Origin: Crossaster papposus
Taxonomy: Eukaryota > Echinodermata > Asteroidea > Velatida > Solasteridae
DNA: 64,000 nt
Assembly (NCBI GenBank): GCA_037893245.1
Contig: JBAIAA010000695.1
Location: 62,001-126,000, forward strand
Direction: 5' to 3'
Shown here: positions 24,490 to 35,011 of the stretch, in pieces
Position numbering within the stretch: position 1 is the first letter of the stretch
Layout: each line of letters starts with the position of its first letter
Position numbers and translations under genes: made by a program
The notes under the pieces: generated by a model
What the model saw: only the letters and a program-made list of their open reading frames with translations
Told to the model about the DNA's origin: nothing
The model's database searches: none

Positions 24490-24793
24490 AAATAAACACA
24501 TGATGTCGGGACAAGCCCTCGAGTTAAATATGTAAAGGGAAAGAAGTGTGCATAAGAAATAAACACATGATGTGGGAACAAGCCCTCGAGTTAAATATGT
24601 AAAGGGAAAGAAGTGTGCATAAGAAATAAACACATGATGTGGGAACAAGCCCTCGAGTTAAATATGTAAAGGGAAAGAAGTGTGCATAAGAAATAAACAC
24701 ATGATGTGGGAACAAGCCCTCGAGTTAAATATGTAAAGGGAAAGAAGTGTGCATAAGAAATAAACTCATGATGTGGGAACAAGCCCTCGAGTT
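24490..24793 (+). repeat. B cluster, 5 copies, AACTCATG in fifth place
   Basis: The fifth copy reads AAACTCATG for AAACACATG. This mark is seen only here and in the five-B cluster at 41,998. Confidence 0.95.
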
Positions 24794-24886
24794 AAATATG
24801 TAAAGGGAAAGAAGTGTGCATAAGAAATATGTAAAGGGAAAGAAGTGTGCATAAGAAATATGCAAAGGGAAAGAAGTGTGCATAAG

Positions 24887-24922
24887 AAATAAACACATGA
24901 TGTCGGGACAAGCCCTCGAGTT
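24887..24922 (+). repeat. Single B, TCGGGA type
   Basis: Only 94 bp from the previous cluster (three A between them), with the usual ATGCAAAG variant just ahead. Confidence 0.95.
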
Positions 24923-25201
24923 AAATATGTAAAGGGAAAGAAGTGTGCATAAGAAATATGTAAAGGGAAAGAAGTGTGCATAAAAAATATGTAAAGGGAA
25001 AGAAGTGTACATAAGAAATATGTAAAGGGAAAGAAGTGTGCATAAGAAATATGTAAAGGGAAAGAAGTGTGCATAAGAAATATGTAAAGGGAAAGAAGTG
25101 TGCATAAGAAATATGTAAAGGGAAAAAAGTGTGCATAAGAAATATGTAAAGGGAAAGAAGTGTGCATAAGAAATATGTAAAGGGAAAGAAGTGTGCATAA
25201 G

Positions 25202-25505
25202 AAATAAACACATGATGTCGGGACAAGCCCTCGAGTTAAATATGTAAAGGGAAAGAAGTGTGCATAAGAAATAAACACATGATGTGGGAACAAGCCCTCG
25301 AGTTAAATATGTAAAGGGAAAGAAGTGTGCATAAGAAATAAACACATGATGTGGGAACAAGCCCTCGAGTTAAATATGTAAAGGGAAAGAAGTGTGCATA
25401 AGAAATAAACACATGATTTGGGAACAAGCCCTCGAGTTAAATATGTAAAGGGAAAGAAGTGTGCATAAGAAATAAACACATGATGTGGGAACAAGCCCTC
25501 GAGTT
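25202..25505 (+). repeat. B cluster, 5 copies
   Basis: First TCGGGA, fourth GATTTGGG. The first A after the cluster ends GATATATG, a mark shared with 19,102, 21,770 and 26,435. Confidence 0.95.
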
Positions 25506-26063
25506 AAATATGTAAAGGGAAAGAAGTGTGCATAAGATATATGTAAAGGGAAAGAAGTGTGCATAAGAAATATGTAAAGGGAAAGAAGTGTGCATAAGAA
25601 ATATGTAAAGGGAAAGAAGTGTGCATAAAAAATATGTAAAGGGAAAGAAGTGTGCATAAGAAATATGTAAAGGGAAAGAAGTGTGCATAAGAAATATGTA
25701 AAGGGAAAGAAGTGTGCATAAGAAATATGTAAAGGGAAAGAAGTGTGCATAAGAAATATGTAAAGGGAAAGAAGTGTGCATAAGAAATATGTAAACGGAA
25801 AGAAGTGTGCATAAGAAATATGTAAAGGGAAAGAAGTGTGCATAAGAAATATGTAAAGGGAAAGAAGTGTGCATAAGAAATATGTAAAGGGAAAGAAGTG
25901 TGCATAAGAAATATGTAAAGGGAAAGAAGTGTGCATAAGAAATATGTAAAGGGAAAGAAGTGTGCATAAGAAATATGTAAAGGGAAAGAAGTGTGCATAA
26001 GAAATATGTAAAGGGAAAGAAGTGTGCATAAGAAATATGCAAAGGGAAAGAAGTGTGCATAAG

Positions 26064-26434
26064 AAATAAACACATGATGTCGGGACAAGCCCTCGAGTTA
26101 AATATGTAAAGGGAAAGAAGTGTGCATAAGAAATAAACACATGATGTCGGGACAAGCCCTCGAGTTAAATATGTAAAGGGAAAGAAGTGTGCATAAGAAA
26201 TAAACACATGATGTGGGAACAAGCCCTCGAGTTAAATATGTAAAGGGAAAGAAGTGTGCATAAGAAATAAACACATGATGTGGGAACAAGCCCTCGAGTT
26301 AAATATGTAAAGGGAAAGAAGTGTGCATAAGAAATAAACACATGATTTGGGAACAAGCCCTCGAGTTAAATATGTAAAGGGAAAGAAGTGTGCATAAGAA
26401 ATAAACACATGATGTGGGAACAAGCCCTCGAGTT
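26064..26434 (+). repeat. B cluster, 6 copies (single B fused to a five-B cluster)
   Basis: Two TCGGGA copies stand side by side. The first lies 862 bp after 25,202, as expected of a single B; the second opens a normal five-B cluster with GATTTGGG fourth. The A run that usually separates them is down to one A. Confidence 0.93.
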
Positions 26435-26992
26435 AAATATGTAAAGGGAAAGAAGTGTGCATAAGATATATGTAAAGGGAAAGAAGTGTGCATAAGAAAT
26501 ATGTAAAGGGAAAGAAGTGTGCATAAGAAATATGTAAAGGGAAAGAAGTGTGCATAAAAAATATGTAAAGGGAAAGAAGTGTGCATAAGAAATATGTAAA
26601 GGGAAAGAAGTGTGCATAAGAAATATGTAAAGGGAAAGAAGTGTGCATAAGAAATATGTAAAGGGAAAGAAGTGTGCATAAGAAATATGTAAAGGGAAAG
26701 AAGTGTGCATAAGAAATATGTAAACGGAAAGAAGTGTGCATAAGAAATATGTAAAGGGAAAGAAGTGTGCATAAGAAATATGTAAAGGGAAAGAAGTGTG
26801 CATAAGAAATATGTAAAGGGAAAGAAGTGTGCATAAGAAATATGTAAAGGGAAAGAAGTGTGCATAAGAAATATGTAAAGGGAAAGAAGTGTGCATAAGA
26901 AATATGTAAAGGGAAAGAAGTGTGCATAAGAAATATGTAAAGGGAAAGAAGTGTGCATAAGAAATATGCAAAGGGAAAGAAGTGTGCATAAG

Positions 26993-27028
26993 AAATAAAC
27001 ACATGATGTCGGGACAAGCCCTCGAGTT
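26993..27028 (+). repeat. Single B, TCGGGA type
   Basis: 929 bp after the first B at 26,064; the 929-bp step (23 A plus 6 B) also links 25,202 to 26,131. Confidence 0.95.
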
Positions 27029-27524
27029 AAATATGTAAAGGGAAAGAAGTGTGCATAAGAAATATGTAAAGGGAAAGAAGTGTGCATAAAAAATATGTAA
27101 AGGGAAAGAAGTGTACATAAGAAATATGTAAAGGGAAAGAAGTGTGCATAAGAAATATGTAAAGGGAAAGAAGTGTGCATAAGAAATATGTAAAGGGAAA
27201 GAAGTGTGCATAAGAAATATGTAAAGGGAAAGAAGTGTGCATAAGAAATATGTAAAGGGAAAGAAGTGTGCATAAGAAATATGTAAAGGGAAAGAAGTGT
27301 GCATAAGAAATATGTAAAGGGAAAAAAGTGTGCATAAGAAATATGTAAAGGGAAAGAAGTGTGCATAAGAAATATGTAAAGGGAAAGAAGTGTGCATAAG
27401 AAATATGTAAAGGGAAAGAAGTGTGCATAAGAAATATGTAAAGGGAAAGAAGTGTGCATAAGAAATATGTAAAGGGAAAGAAGTGTGCATAAGAAATATG
27501 TAAAGGGAAAGAAGTGTGCATAAG

Positions 27525-27828
27525 AAATAAACACATGATGTCGGGACAAGCCCTCGAGTTAAATATGTAAAGGGAAAGAAGTGTGCATAAGAAATAAACA
27601 CATGATGTGGGAACAAGCCCTCAAGTTAAATATGTAAAGGGAAAGAAGTGTGCATAAGAAATAAACAAATGATGTGGGAACAAGCCCTCGAGTTAAATAT
27701 GTAAAGGGAAAGAAGTGTGCATAAGAAATAAACACATGATGTGGGAACAAGCCCTCGAGTTAAATATGTAAAGGGAAAGAAGTGTGCATAAGAAATAAAC
27801 ACATGATGTGGGAACAAGCCCTCGAGTT
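27525..27828 (+). repeat. B cluster, 5 copies, CTCAAG second and CAAATG third
   Basis: The second copy lacks the XhoI site (CTCAAG). The same pair of marks occurs at 33,097 and in duplicate at 23,582. Confidence 0.95.
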
Positions 27829-28355
27829 AAATATGTAAAGGGAAAGAAGTGTGCATAAGAAATATGTAAAGGGAAAGAAGTGTGCATAAGAAATATGTAA
27901 AGGGAAAGAAGTGTGCATAAGAAATATGTAAAGGGAAAGAAGTGTGCATAAGAAATATGTAAAGGGAAAGAAGTGTGCATAAAAAATATGTAAAGGGAAA
28001 GAAGTGTGCATAAGAAATATGTAAAGGGAAAGAAGTGTGCATAAGAAATATGTAAAGGGAAAGAAGTGTGCATAAGAAATATGTAAAGGGAAAGAAGTGT
28101 GCATAAGAAATATGTAAAGGGAAAGAAGTGTGCATAAGAAATATGTAAACGGAAAGAAGTGTGCATAAGAAATATGTAAAGGGAAAGAAGTGTACATAAG
28201 AAATATGTAAAGGGAAAGAAGTGTGCATAAGAAATATGTAAAGGGAAAGAAGTGTGCATAAGAAATATGTAAAGGGAAAGAAGTGTGCATAAGAAATATG
28301 TAAAGGGAAAGAAGTGTGCATAAGAAATATGTAAAGGGAAAGAAGTGTGCATAAG

Positions 28356-28592
28356 AAATAAACACATGATGTCGGGACAAGCCCTCGAGTTAAATATGTA
28401 AAGGGAAAGAAGTGTGCATAAGAAATAAACACATGATGTGGGAACAAGCCCTCGAGTTAAATATGTAAAGGGAAAGAAGTGTACATAAGAAATAAACACA
28501 TGATGTGGGAACAAGCCCTCGAGTTAAATATGTAAAGGGAAAGAAGTGTGCATAAGAAATAAACACATGATGTGGGAAAAAGCCCTCGAGTT
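28356..28592 (+). repeat. B cluster, 4 copies, last GGGAAAAAG
   Basis: Opens a 2,045-bp higher-order repeat. Confidence 0.95.
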
Positions 28593-29026
28593 AAATATGT
28601 AAAGGGAAAGAAGTGTGCATAAGAAATATGTAAAGGGAAAGAAGTGTGCATAAGAAATATGTAAAGGGAAAGAAGTGTGCATAAGAAATATGTAAAGGGA
28701 AAGAAGTGTGCATAAGAAATATGTAAAGGGAAAGAAGTGTGCATAAGAAATATGTAAAGGGAAAGAAGTGTGCATAAGAAATATGTAAAGGGAAAGAAGT
28801 GTGCATAAGAAATATGTAAAGGGAAAGAAGTGTGCATAAGAAATATGTAAAGGGAAAGAAGTGTGCATAAGAAATATGTAAAGGGAAAGAAGTGTGCATA
28901 AGAAATATGTAAAGGGAAAGAAGTGTGCATAAGAAATATGTAAAGGGAAAGAAGTGTGCATAAGAAATATGTAAAGGGAAAGAAGTGTGCATAAGAAATA
29001 TGTAAAGGGAAAGAAGTGTGCATAAG

Positions 29027-29062
29027 AAATAAACACATGATGTGGGAACAAGCCCTCGAGTT
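29027..29062 (+). repeat. Single B followed by AAATTTGT
   Basis: TGGGAA type. The following A starts AAATTTGT; the same B-plus-marker occurs at 31,072, 34,599, 43,335 and 45,058. Confidence 0.95.
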
Positions 29063-29341
29063 AAATTTGTAAAGGGAAAGAAGTGTGCATAAGAAATATG
29101 TAAAGGGAAAGAAGTGTGCATAAGAAATATGTAAAGGGAAAGAAGTGTGCATAAGAAATATGTAAAGGGAAAGAAGTGTGCATAAGAAATATGTAAAGGG
29201 AAAGAAGTGTGCATAAGAAATATGTAAAGGGAAAGAAGTGTGCATAAGAAATATGTAAAGGGAAAGAAGTGTGCATAAGAAATATGTAAAGGGAAAGAAG
29301 TGTGCATAAGAAATATGTAAAGGGAAAGAAGTGTGCATAAA

Positions 29342-29377
29342 AAATAAACACATGATGTGGGAACAAGCCCTCGAGTT
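29342..29377 (+). repeat. Single B, TGGGAA type
   Basis: Preceded by an A ending in CATAAAA (G31 to A), as at 31,387 and 34,976. Confidence 0.95.
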
Positions 29378-30400
29378 AAATATGTAAAGGGAAAGAAGTG
29401 TGCATAAGAAATATGTAAAGGGAAAGAAGTGTGCATAAGAAATATGTAAAGGGAAAGAAGTGTGCATAAGAAATATGTAAAGGGAAAGAAGTGTGCATAA
29501 GAAATATGTAAAGGGAAAGAAGTGTGCATAAGAAATATGTAAAGGGAAAGAAGTGTGCATAAGAAATATGTAAAGGGAAAGAAGTGTGCATAAGAAATAT
29601 GTAAAGGGAAAGAAGTGTGCATAAGAAATATGTAAAGGGAAAGAAGTGTGCATAAGAAATATGTAAAGGGAAAGAAGTGTGCATAAGAAATATGTAAATG
29701 GAAAGAAGTATGCATAAGAAATATGTAAAGGGAAAGAAGTGTGCATAAGAAATATGTAAAGGGAAAGAAGTGTGCATAAGAAATATGTAAAGGGAAAGAA
29801 GTGTGCATAAGAAATATGTAAAGGGAAAGAAGTGTGCATAAGAAATATGTAAAGGGAAAGAAGTGTGCATAAGAAATATGTAAAGGGAAAGAAGTGTGCA
29901 TAAGAAATATGTAAAGGGAAAGAAGTGTGCATAAGAAATATGTAAAGGGAAAGAAGTGTGCATAAGAAATATGTAAAGGGAAAGAAGTGTGCATAAGAAT
30001 AATGTAAAGGGAAAGAAGTGTGCATAAGAAATATGTAAAGGGAAAGAAGTGTGCATAAGAAATATGTAAATGGAAAGAAGTGTGCATAACTTATATGTAA
30101 AGGGAAAGAAGTGTGCATAAGAAATATGTAAAGGGAATGAAGTGTGCATAAGAAATATGTAAAGGGAAAGAAGTGTGCATAAGAAATATGTAAAGGGAAA
30201 GAAGTGTGCATAAAAAATATGTAAAGGGAAAGAAGTGTGCATAAAAAATATGTAAAGGGAAAGAAGTGTGCATAAGAAATATGTAAAGGGAAAGAAGTGT
30301 GCATAAGAAATATGTAAAGGGAAAGAAGTGTGCATAAGAAATATGTAAAGGGAAAGAAGTGTGCATAAGAAATATGTAAAGGGAAAGAAGTGTGCATAAG

Positions 30401-30637
30401 AAATAAACACATGATGTCGGGACAAGCCCTCGAGTTAAATATGTAAAGGGAAAGAAGTGTGCATAAGAAATAAACACATGATGTGGGAACAAGCCCTCGA
30501 GTTAAATATGTAAAGGGAAAGAAGTGTACATAAGAAATAAACACATGATGTGGGAACAAGCCCTCGAGTTAAATATGTAAAGGGAAAGAAGTGTGCATAA
30601 GAAATAAACACATGATGTGGGAAAAAGCCCTCGAGTT
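30401..30637 (+). repeat. B cluster, 4 copies, last GGGAAAAAG
   Basis: 2,045 bp after its counterpart at 28,356. Confidence 0.95.
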
Positions 30638-31071
30638 AAATATGTAAAGGGAAAGAAGTGTGCATAAGAAATATGTAAAGGGAAAGAAGTGTGCATAAGA
30701 AATATGTAAAGGGAAAGAAGTGTGCATAAGAAATATGTAAAGGGAAAGAAGTGTGCATAAGAAATATGTAAAGGGAAAGAAGTGTGCATAAGAAATATGT
30801 AAAGGGAAAGAAGTGTGCATAAGAAATATGTAAAGGGAAAGAAGTGTGCATAAGAAATATGTAAAGGGAAAGAAGTGTGCATAAGAAATATGTAAAGGGA
30901 AAGAAGTGTGCATAAGAAATATGTAAAGGGAAAGAAGTGTGCATAAGAAATATGTAAAGGGAAAGAAGTGTGCATAAGAAATATGTAAAGGGAAAGAAGT
31001 GTGCATAAGAAATATGTAAAGGGAAAGAAGTGTGCATAAGAAATATGTAAAGGGAAAGAAGTGTGCATAAG

Positions 31072-31107
31072 AAATAAACACATGATGTGGGAACAAGCCC
31101 TCGAGTT
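31072..31107 (+). repeat. Single B followed by AAATTTGT
   Basis: Counterpart of the B at 29,027. Confidence 0.95.
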
Positions 31108-31386
31108 AAATTTGTAAAGGGAAAGAAGTGTGCATAAGAAATATGTAAAGGGAAAGAAGTGTGCATAAGAAATATGTAAAGGGAAAGAAGTGTGCATAAG
31201 AAATATGTAAAGGGAAAGAAGTGTGCATAAGAAATATGTAAAGGGAAAGAAGTGTGCATAAGAAATATGTAAAGGGAAAGAAGTGTGCATAAGAAATATG
31301 TAAAGGGAAAGAAGTGTGCATAAGAAATATGTAAAGGGAAAGAAGTGTGCATAAGAAATATGTAAAGGGAAAGAAGTGTGCATAAA

Positions 31387-31422
31387 AAATAAACACATGA
31401 TGTGGGAACAAGCCCTCGAGTT
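31387..31422 (+). repeat. Single B, TGGGAA type
   Basis: Counterpart of the B at 29,342. A run of about 54 A units follows. Confidence 0.95.
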
Positions 31423-33096
31423 AAATATGTAAAGGGAAAGAAGTGTGCATAAGAAATATGTAAAGGGAAAGAAGTGTGCATAAGAAATATGTAAAGGGAA
31501 AGAAGTGTGCATAAGAAATATGTAAAGGGAAAGAAGTGTGCATAAGAAATATGTAAAGGGAAAGAAGTGTGCATAAGAAATATGTAAAGGGAAAGAAGTG
31601 TGCATAAGAAATATGTAAAGGGAAAGAAGTGTGCATAAGAAATATGTAAAGGGAAAGAAGTGTGCATAAGAAATATGTAAAGGGAAAGAAGTGTGCATAA
31701 GAAATATGTAAAGGGAAAGAAGTGTGCATAAGAAATATGTAAATGGAAAGAAGTATGCATAAGAAATATGTAAAGGGAAAGAAGTGTGCATAAGAAATAT
31801 GTAAAGGGAAAGAAGTGTGCATAAGAAATATGTAAAGGGAAAGAAGTGTGCATAAGAAATATGTAAAGGGAAAGAAGTGTGCATAAGAAATATGTAAAGG
31901 GAAAGAAGTGTGCATAAGAAATATGTAAAGGGAAAGAAGTGTGCATAAGAAATATGTAAAGGGAAAGAAGTGTGCATAAGAAATATGTAAAGGGAAAGAA
32001 GTGTGCATAAGAAATATGTAAAGGGAAAGAAGTGTGCATAAGAATAATGTAAAGGGAAAGAAGTGTGCATAAGAAATATGTAAAGGGAAAGAAGTGTGCA
32101 TAAGAAATATGTAAATGGAAAGAAGTGTGCATAACTTATATGTAAAGGGAAAGAAGTGTGCATAAGAAATATGTAAAGGGAATGAAGTGTGCATAAGAAA
32201 TATGTAAAGGGAAAGAAGTGTGCATAAGAAATATGTAAAGGGAAAGAAGTGTGCATAAAAAATATGTAAAGGGAAAGAAGTGTGCATAAAAAATATGTAA
32301 AGGGAAAGAAGTGTGCATAAGAAATATGTAAAGGGAAAGAAGTGTGCATAAGAAATATGTAAAGGGAAAGAAGTGTGCATAAGAAATATGTAAAGGGAAA
32401 GAAGTGTGCATAAGAAATATGTAAAGGGAAAGAAGTGTGCATAAAAAATATGTAAAGGGAAAGAAGTGTGCATAAGAAATATGTAAAGGGAAAGAAGTGT
32501 GCATAAGAAATATGTAAAGGGAAAGAAGTGTGCATAAGAAATATGTAAAGGGAAAGAAGTGTGCATAAGAAATATGTAAAGGGAAAGAAGTGTGCATAAG
32601 AAATATGTAAAGGGAAAGAAGTGTGCATAAGAAATATGTAAAGGGAAAAAAGTGTGCATAAGAAATATGTAAAGGGAAAGAAGTGTGCATAAGAAATATG
32701 TAAAGGGAAAGAAGTGTGCATAAGAAATATGTAAAGGGAAAGAAGTGTGCATAAGAAATATGTAAAGGGAAAGAAGTGTGCATAAGAAATATGTAAAGGG
32801 AAAGAAGTGTGCATAAGAAATATGTAAAGGGAAAGAAGTGTGCATAAGAAATATGTAAAGGGAAAGAAGTGTGCATAAGAAATATGTAAAGGGAAAAAAG
32901 TGTGCATAAGAAATATGTAAAGGGAAAGAAGTGTGCATAAGAAATATGTAAAGGGAAAGAAGTGTGCATAAGAAATATGTAAAGGGAAAGAAGTGTGCAT
33001 AAGAAATATGTAAAGGGAAAGAAGTGTGCATAAGAAATATGTAAAGGGAAAGAAGTGTGCATAAGAAATATGTAAAGGGAAAGAAGTGTGCATAAG

Positions 33097-33400
33097 AAAT
33101 AAACACATGATGTCGGGACAAGCCCTCGAGTTAAATATGTAAAGGGAAAGAAGTGTGCATAAGAAATAAACACATGATGTGGGAACAAGCCCTCAAGTTA
33201 AATATGTAAAGGGAAAGAAGTGTGCATAAGAAATAAACAAATGATGTGGGAACAAGCCCTCGAGTTAAATATGTAAAGGGAAAGAAGTGTGCATAAGAAA
33301 TAAACACATGATGTGGGAACAAGCCCTCGAGTTAAATATGTAAAGGGAAAGAAGTGTGCATAAGAAATAAACACATGATGTGGGAACAAGCCCTCGAGTT
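33097..33400 (+). repeat. B cluster, 5 copies, CTCAAG second and CAAATG third
   Basis: 5,572 bp after its twin at 27,525, with the same 831 bp to a four-B cluster. Confidence 0.95.
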
Positions 33401-33927
33401 AAATATGTAAAGGGAAAGAAGTGTGCATAAGAAATATGTAAAGGGAAAGAAGTGTGCATAAGAAATATGTAAAGGGAAAGAAGTGTGCATAAGAAATATG
33501 TAAAGGGAAAGAAGTGTGCATAAGAAATATGTAAAGGGAAAGAAGTGTGCATAAAAAATATGTAAAGGGAAAGAAGTGTGCATAAGAAATATGTAAAGGG
33601 AAAGAAGTGTGCATAAGAAATATGTAAAGGGAAAGAAGTGTGCATAAGAAATATGTAAAGGGAAAGAAGTGTGCATAAGAAATATGTAAAGGGAAAGAAG
33701 TGTGCATAAGAAATATGTAAACGGAAAGAAGTGTGCATAAGAAATATGTAAAGGGAAAGAAGTGTACATAAGAAATATGTAAAGGGAAAGAAGTGTGCAT
33801 AAGAAATATGTAAAGGGAAAGAAGTGTGCATAAGAAATATGTAAAGGGAAAGAAGTGTGCATAAGAAATATGTAAAGGGAAAGAAGTGTGCATAAGAAAT
33901 ATGTAAAGGGAAAGAAGTGTGCATAAG

Positions 33928-34164
33928 AAATAAACACATGATGTCGGGACAAGCCCTCGAGTTAAATATGTAAAGGGAAAGAAGTGTGCATAAGAAATAA
34001 ACACATGATGTGGGAACAAGCCCTCGAGTTAAATATGTAAAGGGAAAGAAGTGTACATAAGAAATAAACACATGATGTGGGAACAAGCCCTCGAGTTAAA
34101 TATGTAAAGGGAAAGAAGTGTGCATAAGAAATAAACACATGATGTGGGAAAAAGCCCTCGAGTT
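33928..34164 (+). repeat. B cluster, 4 copies, last GGGAAAAAG
   Basis: Third of the 28,356/30,401 series. The following single B is again 671 bp on. Confidence 0.95.
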
Positions 34165-34598
34165 AAATATGTAAAGGGAAAGAAGTGTGCATAAGAATTA
34201 TGTAAAGGGAAAGAAGTGTGCATAAGAAATATGTAAAGGGAAAGAAGTGTGCATAAGAAATATGTAAAGGGAAAGAAGTGTGCATAAGAAATATGTAAAG
34301 GGAAAGAAGTGTGCATAAGAAATATGTAAAGGGAAAGAAGTGTGCATAAGAAATATGTAAAGGGAAAGAAGTGTGCATAAGAAATATGTAAAGGGAAAGA
34401 AGTGTGCATAAGAAATATGTAAAGGGAAAGAAGTGTGCATAAGAAATATGTAAAGGGAAAGAAGTGTGCATAAGAAATATGTAAAGGGAAAGAAGTGTGC
34501 ATAAGAAATATGTAAAGGGAAAGAAGTGTGCATAAGAAATATGTAAAGGGAAAGAAGTGTGCATAAGAAATATGTAAAGGGAAAGAAGTGTGCATAAG

Positions 34599-34634
34599 AA
34601 ATAAACACATGATGTGGGAACAAGCCCTCGAGTT
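34599..34634 (+). repeat. Single B followed by AAATTTGT
   Basis: The next B is 377 bp on, two A units more than the 315 bp in the two 2,045-bp copies. Confidence 0.95.
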
Positions 34635-34975
34635 AAATTTGTAAAGGGAAAGAAGTGTGCATAAGAAATATGTAAAGGGAAAGAAGTGTGCATAAGAAAT
34701 ATGTAAAGGGAAAGAAGTGTGCATAAGAAATATGTAAAGGGAAAGAAGTGTGCATAAGAAATATGTAAAGGGAAAGAAGTGTGCATAAGAAATATGTAAA
34801 GGGAAAGAAGTGTGCATAAGAAATATGTAAAGGGAAAGAAGTGTGCATAAGAAATATGTAAAGGGAAAGAAGTGTGCATAAGAAATATGTAAAGGGAAAG
34901 AAGTGTGCATAAGAAATATGTAAAGGGAAAGAAGTGTGCATAAGAAATATGTAAAGGGAAAGAAGTGTGCATAAA

Positions 34976-35011
34976 AAATAAACACATGATGTGGGAACAA
35001 GCCCTCGAGTT
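34976..35011 (+). repeat. Single B, TGGGAA type
   Basis: Last B before a 79-copy A run, and the last of the marks typical of the 6-35 kb zone. Confidence 0.95.

Larger units (their letters stand above)
26131..28592 (+). repeat. Higher-order block, right copy (2,462 bp)
   Basis: Reproduces the layout of 7,280-9,741: five B, single B at +862, five B with CAAATG third at +1,394, four B at +2,225. Differences include a CTCAAG second B at 27,592, and CCCTCGAG at 28,356 where the left copy has CCCCCGAG. Confidence 0.88.
28356..30400 (+). repeat. 2,045-bp higher-order repeat, first copy
   Basis: Landmarks by offset: four B (0), single B with AAATTTGT after it (671), single B after CATAAAAAAT (986), CATAACTTAT marker (about 1,732). 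The unit is 59 A plus 6 B. The next 2,045 bp repeat all of them. Confidence 0.9.
30401..32445 (+). repeat. 2,045-bp higher-order repeat, second copy
   Basis: Landmarks at 30,401, 31,072, 31,387 and 32,133 match the first copy to the base. The large shared stretch has no difference that I noticed, which suggests a recent duplication. A third, longer relative starts at 33,928. Confidence 0.9.
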
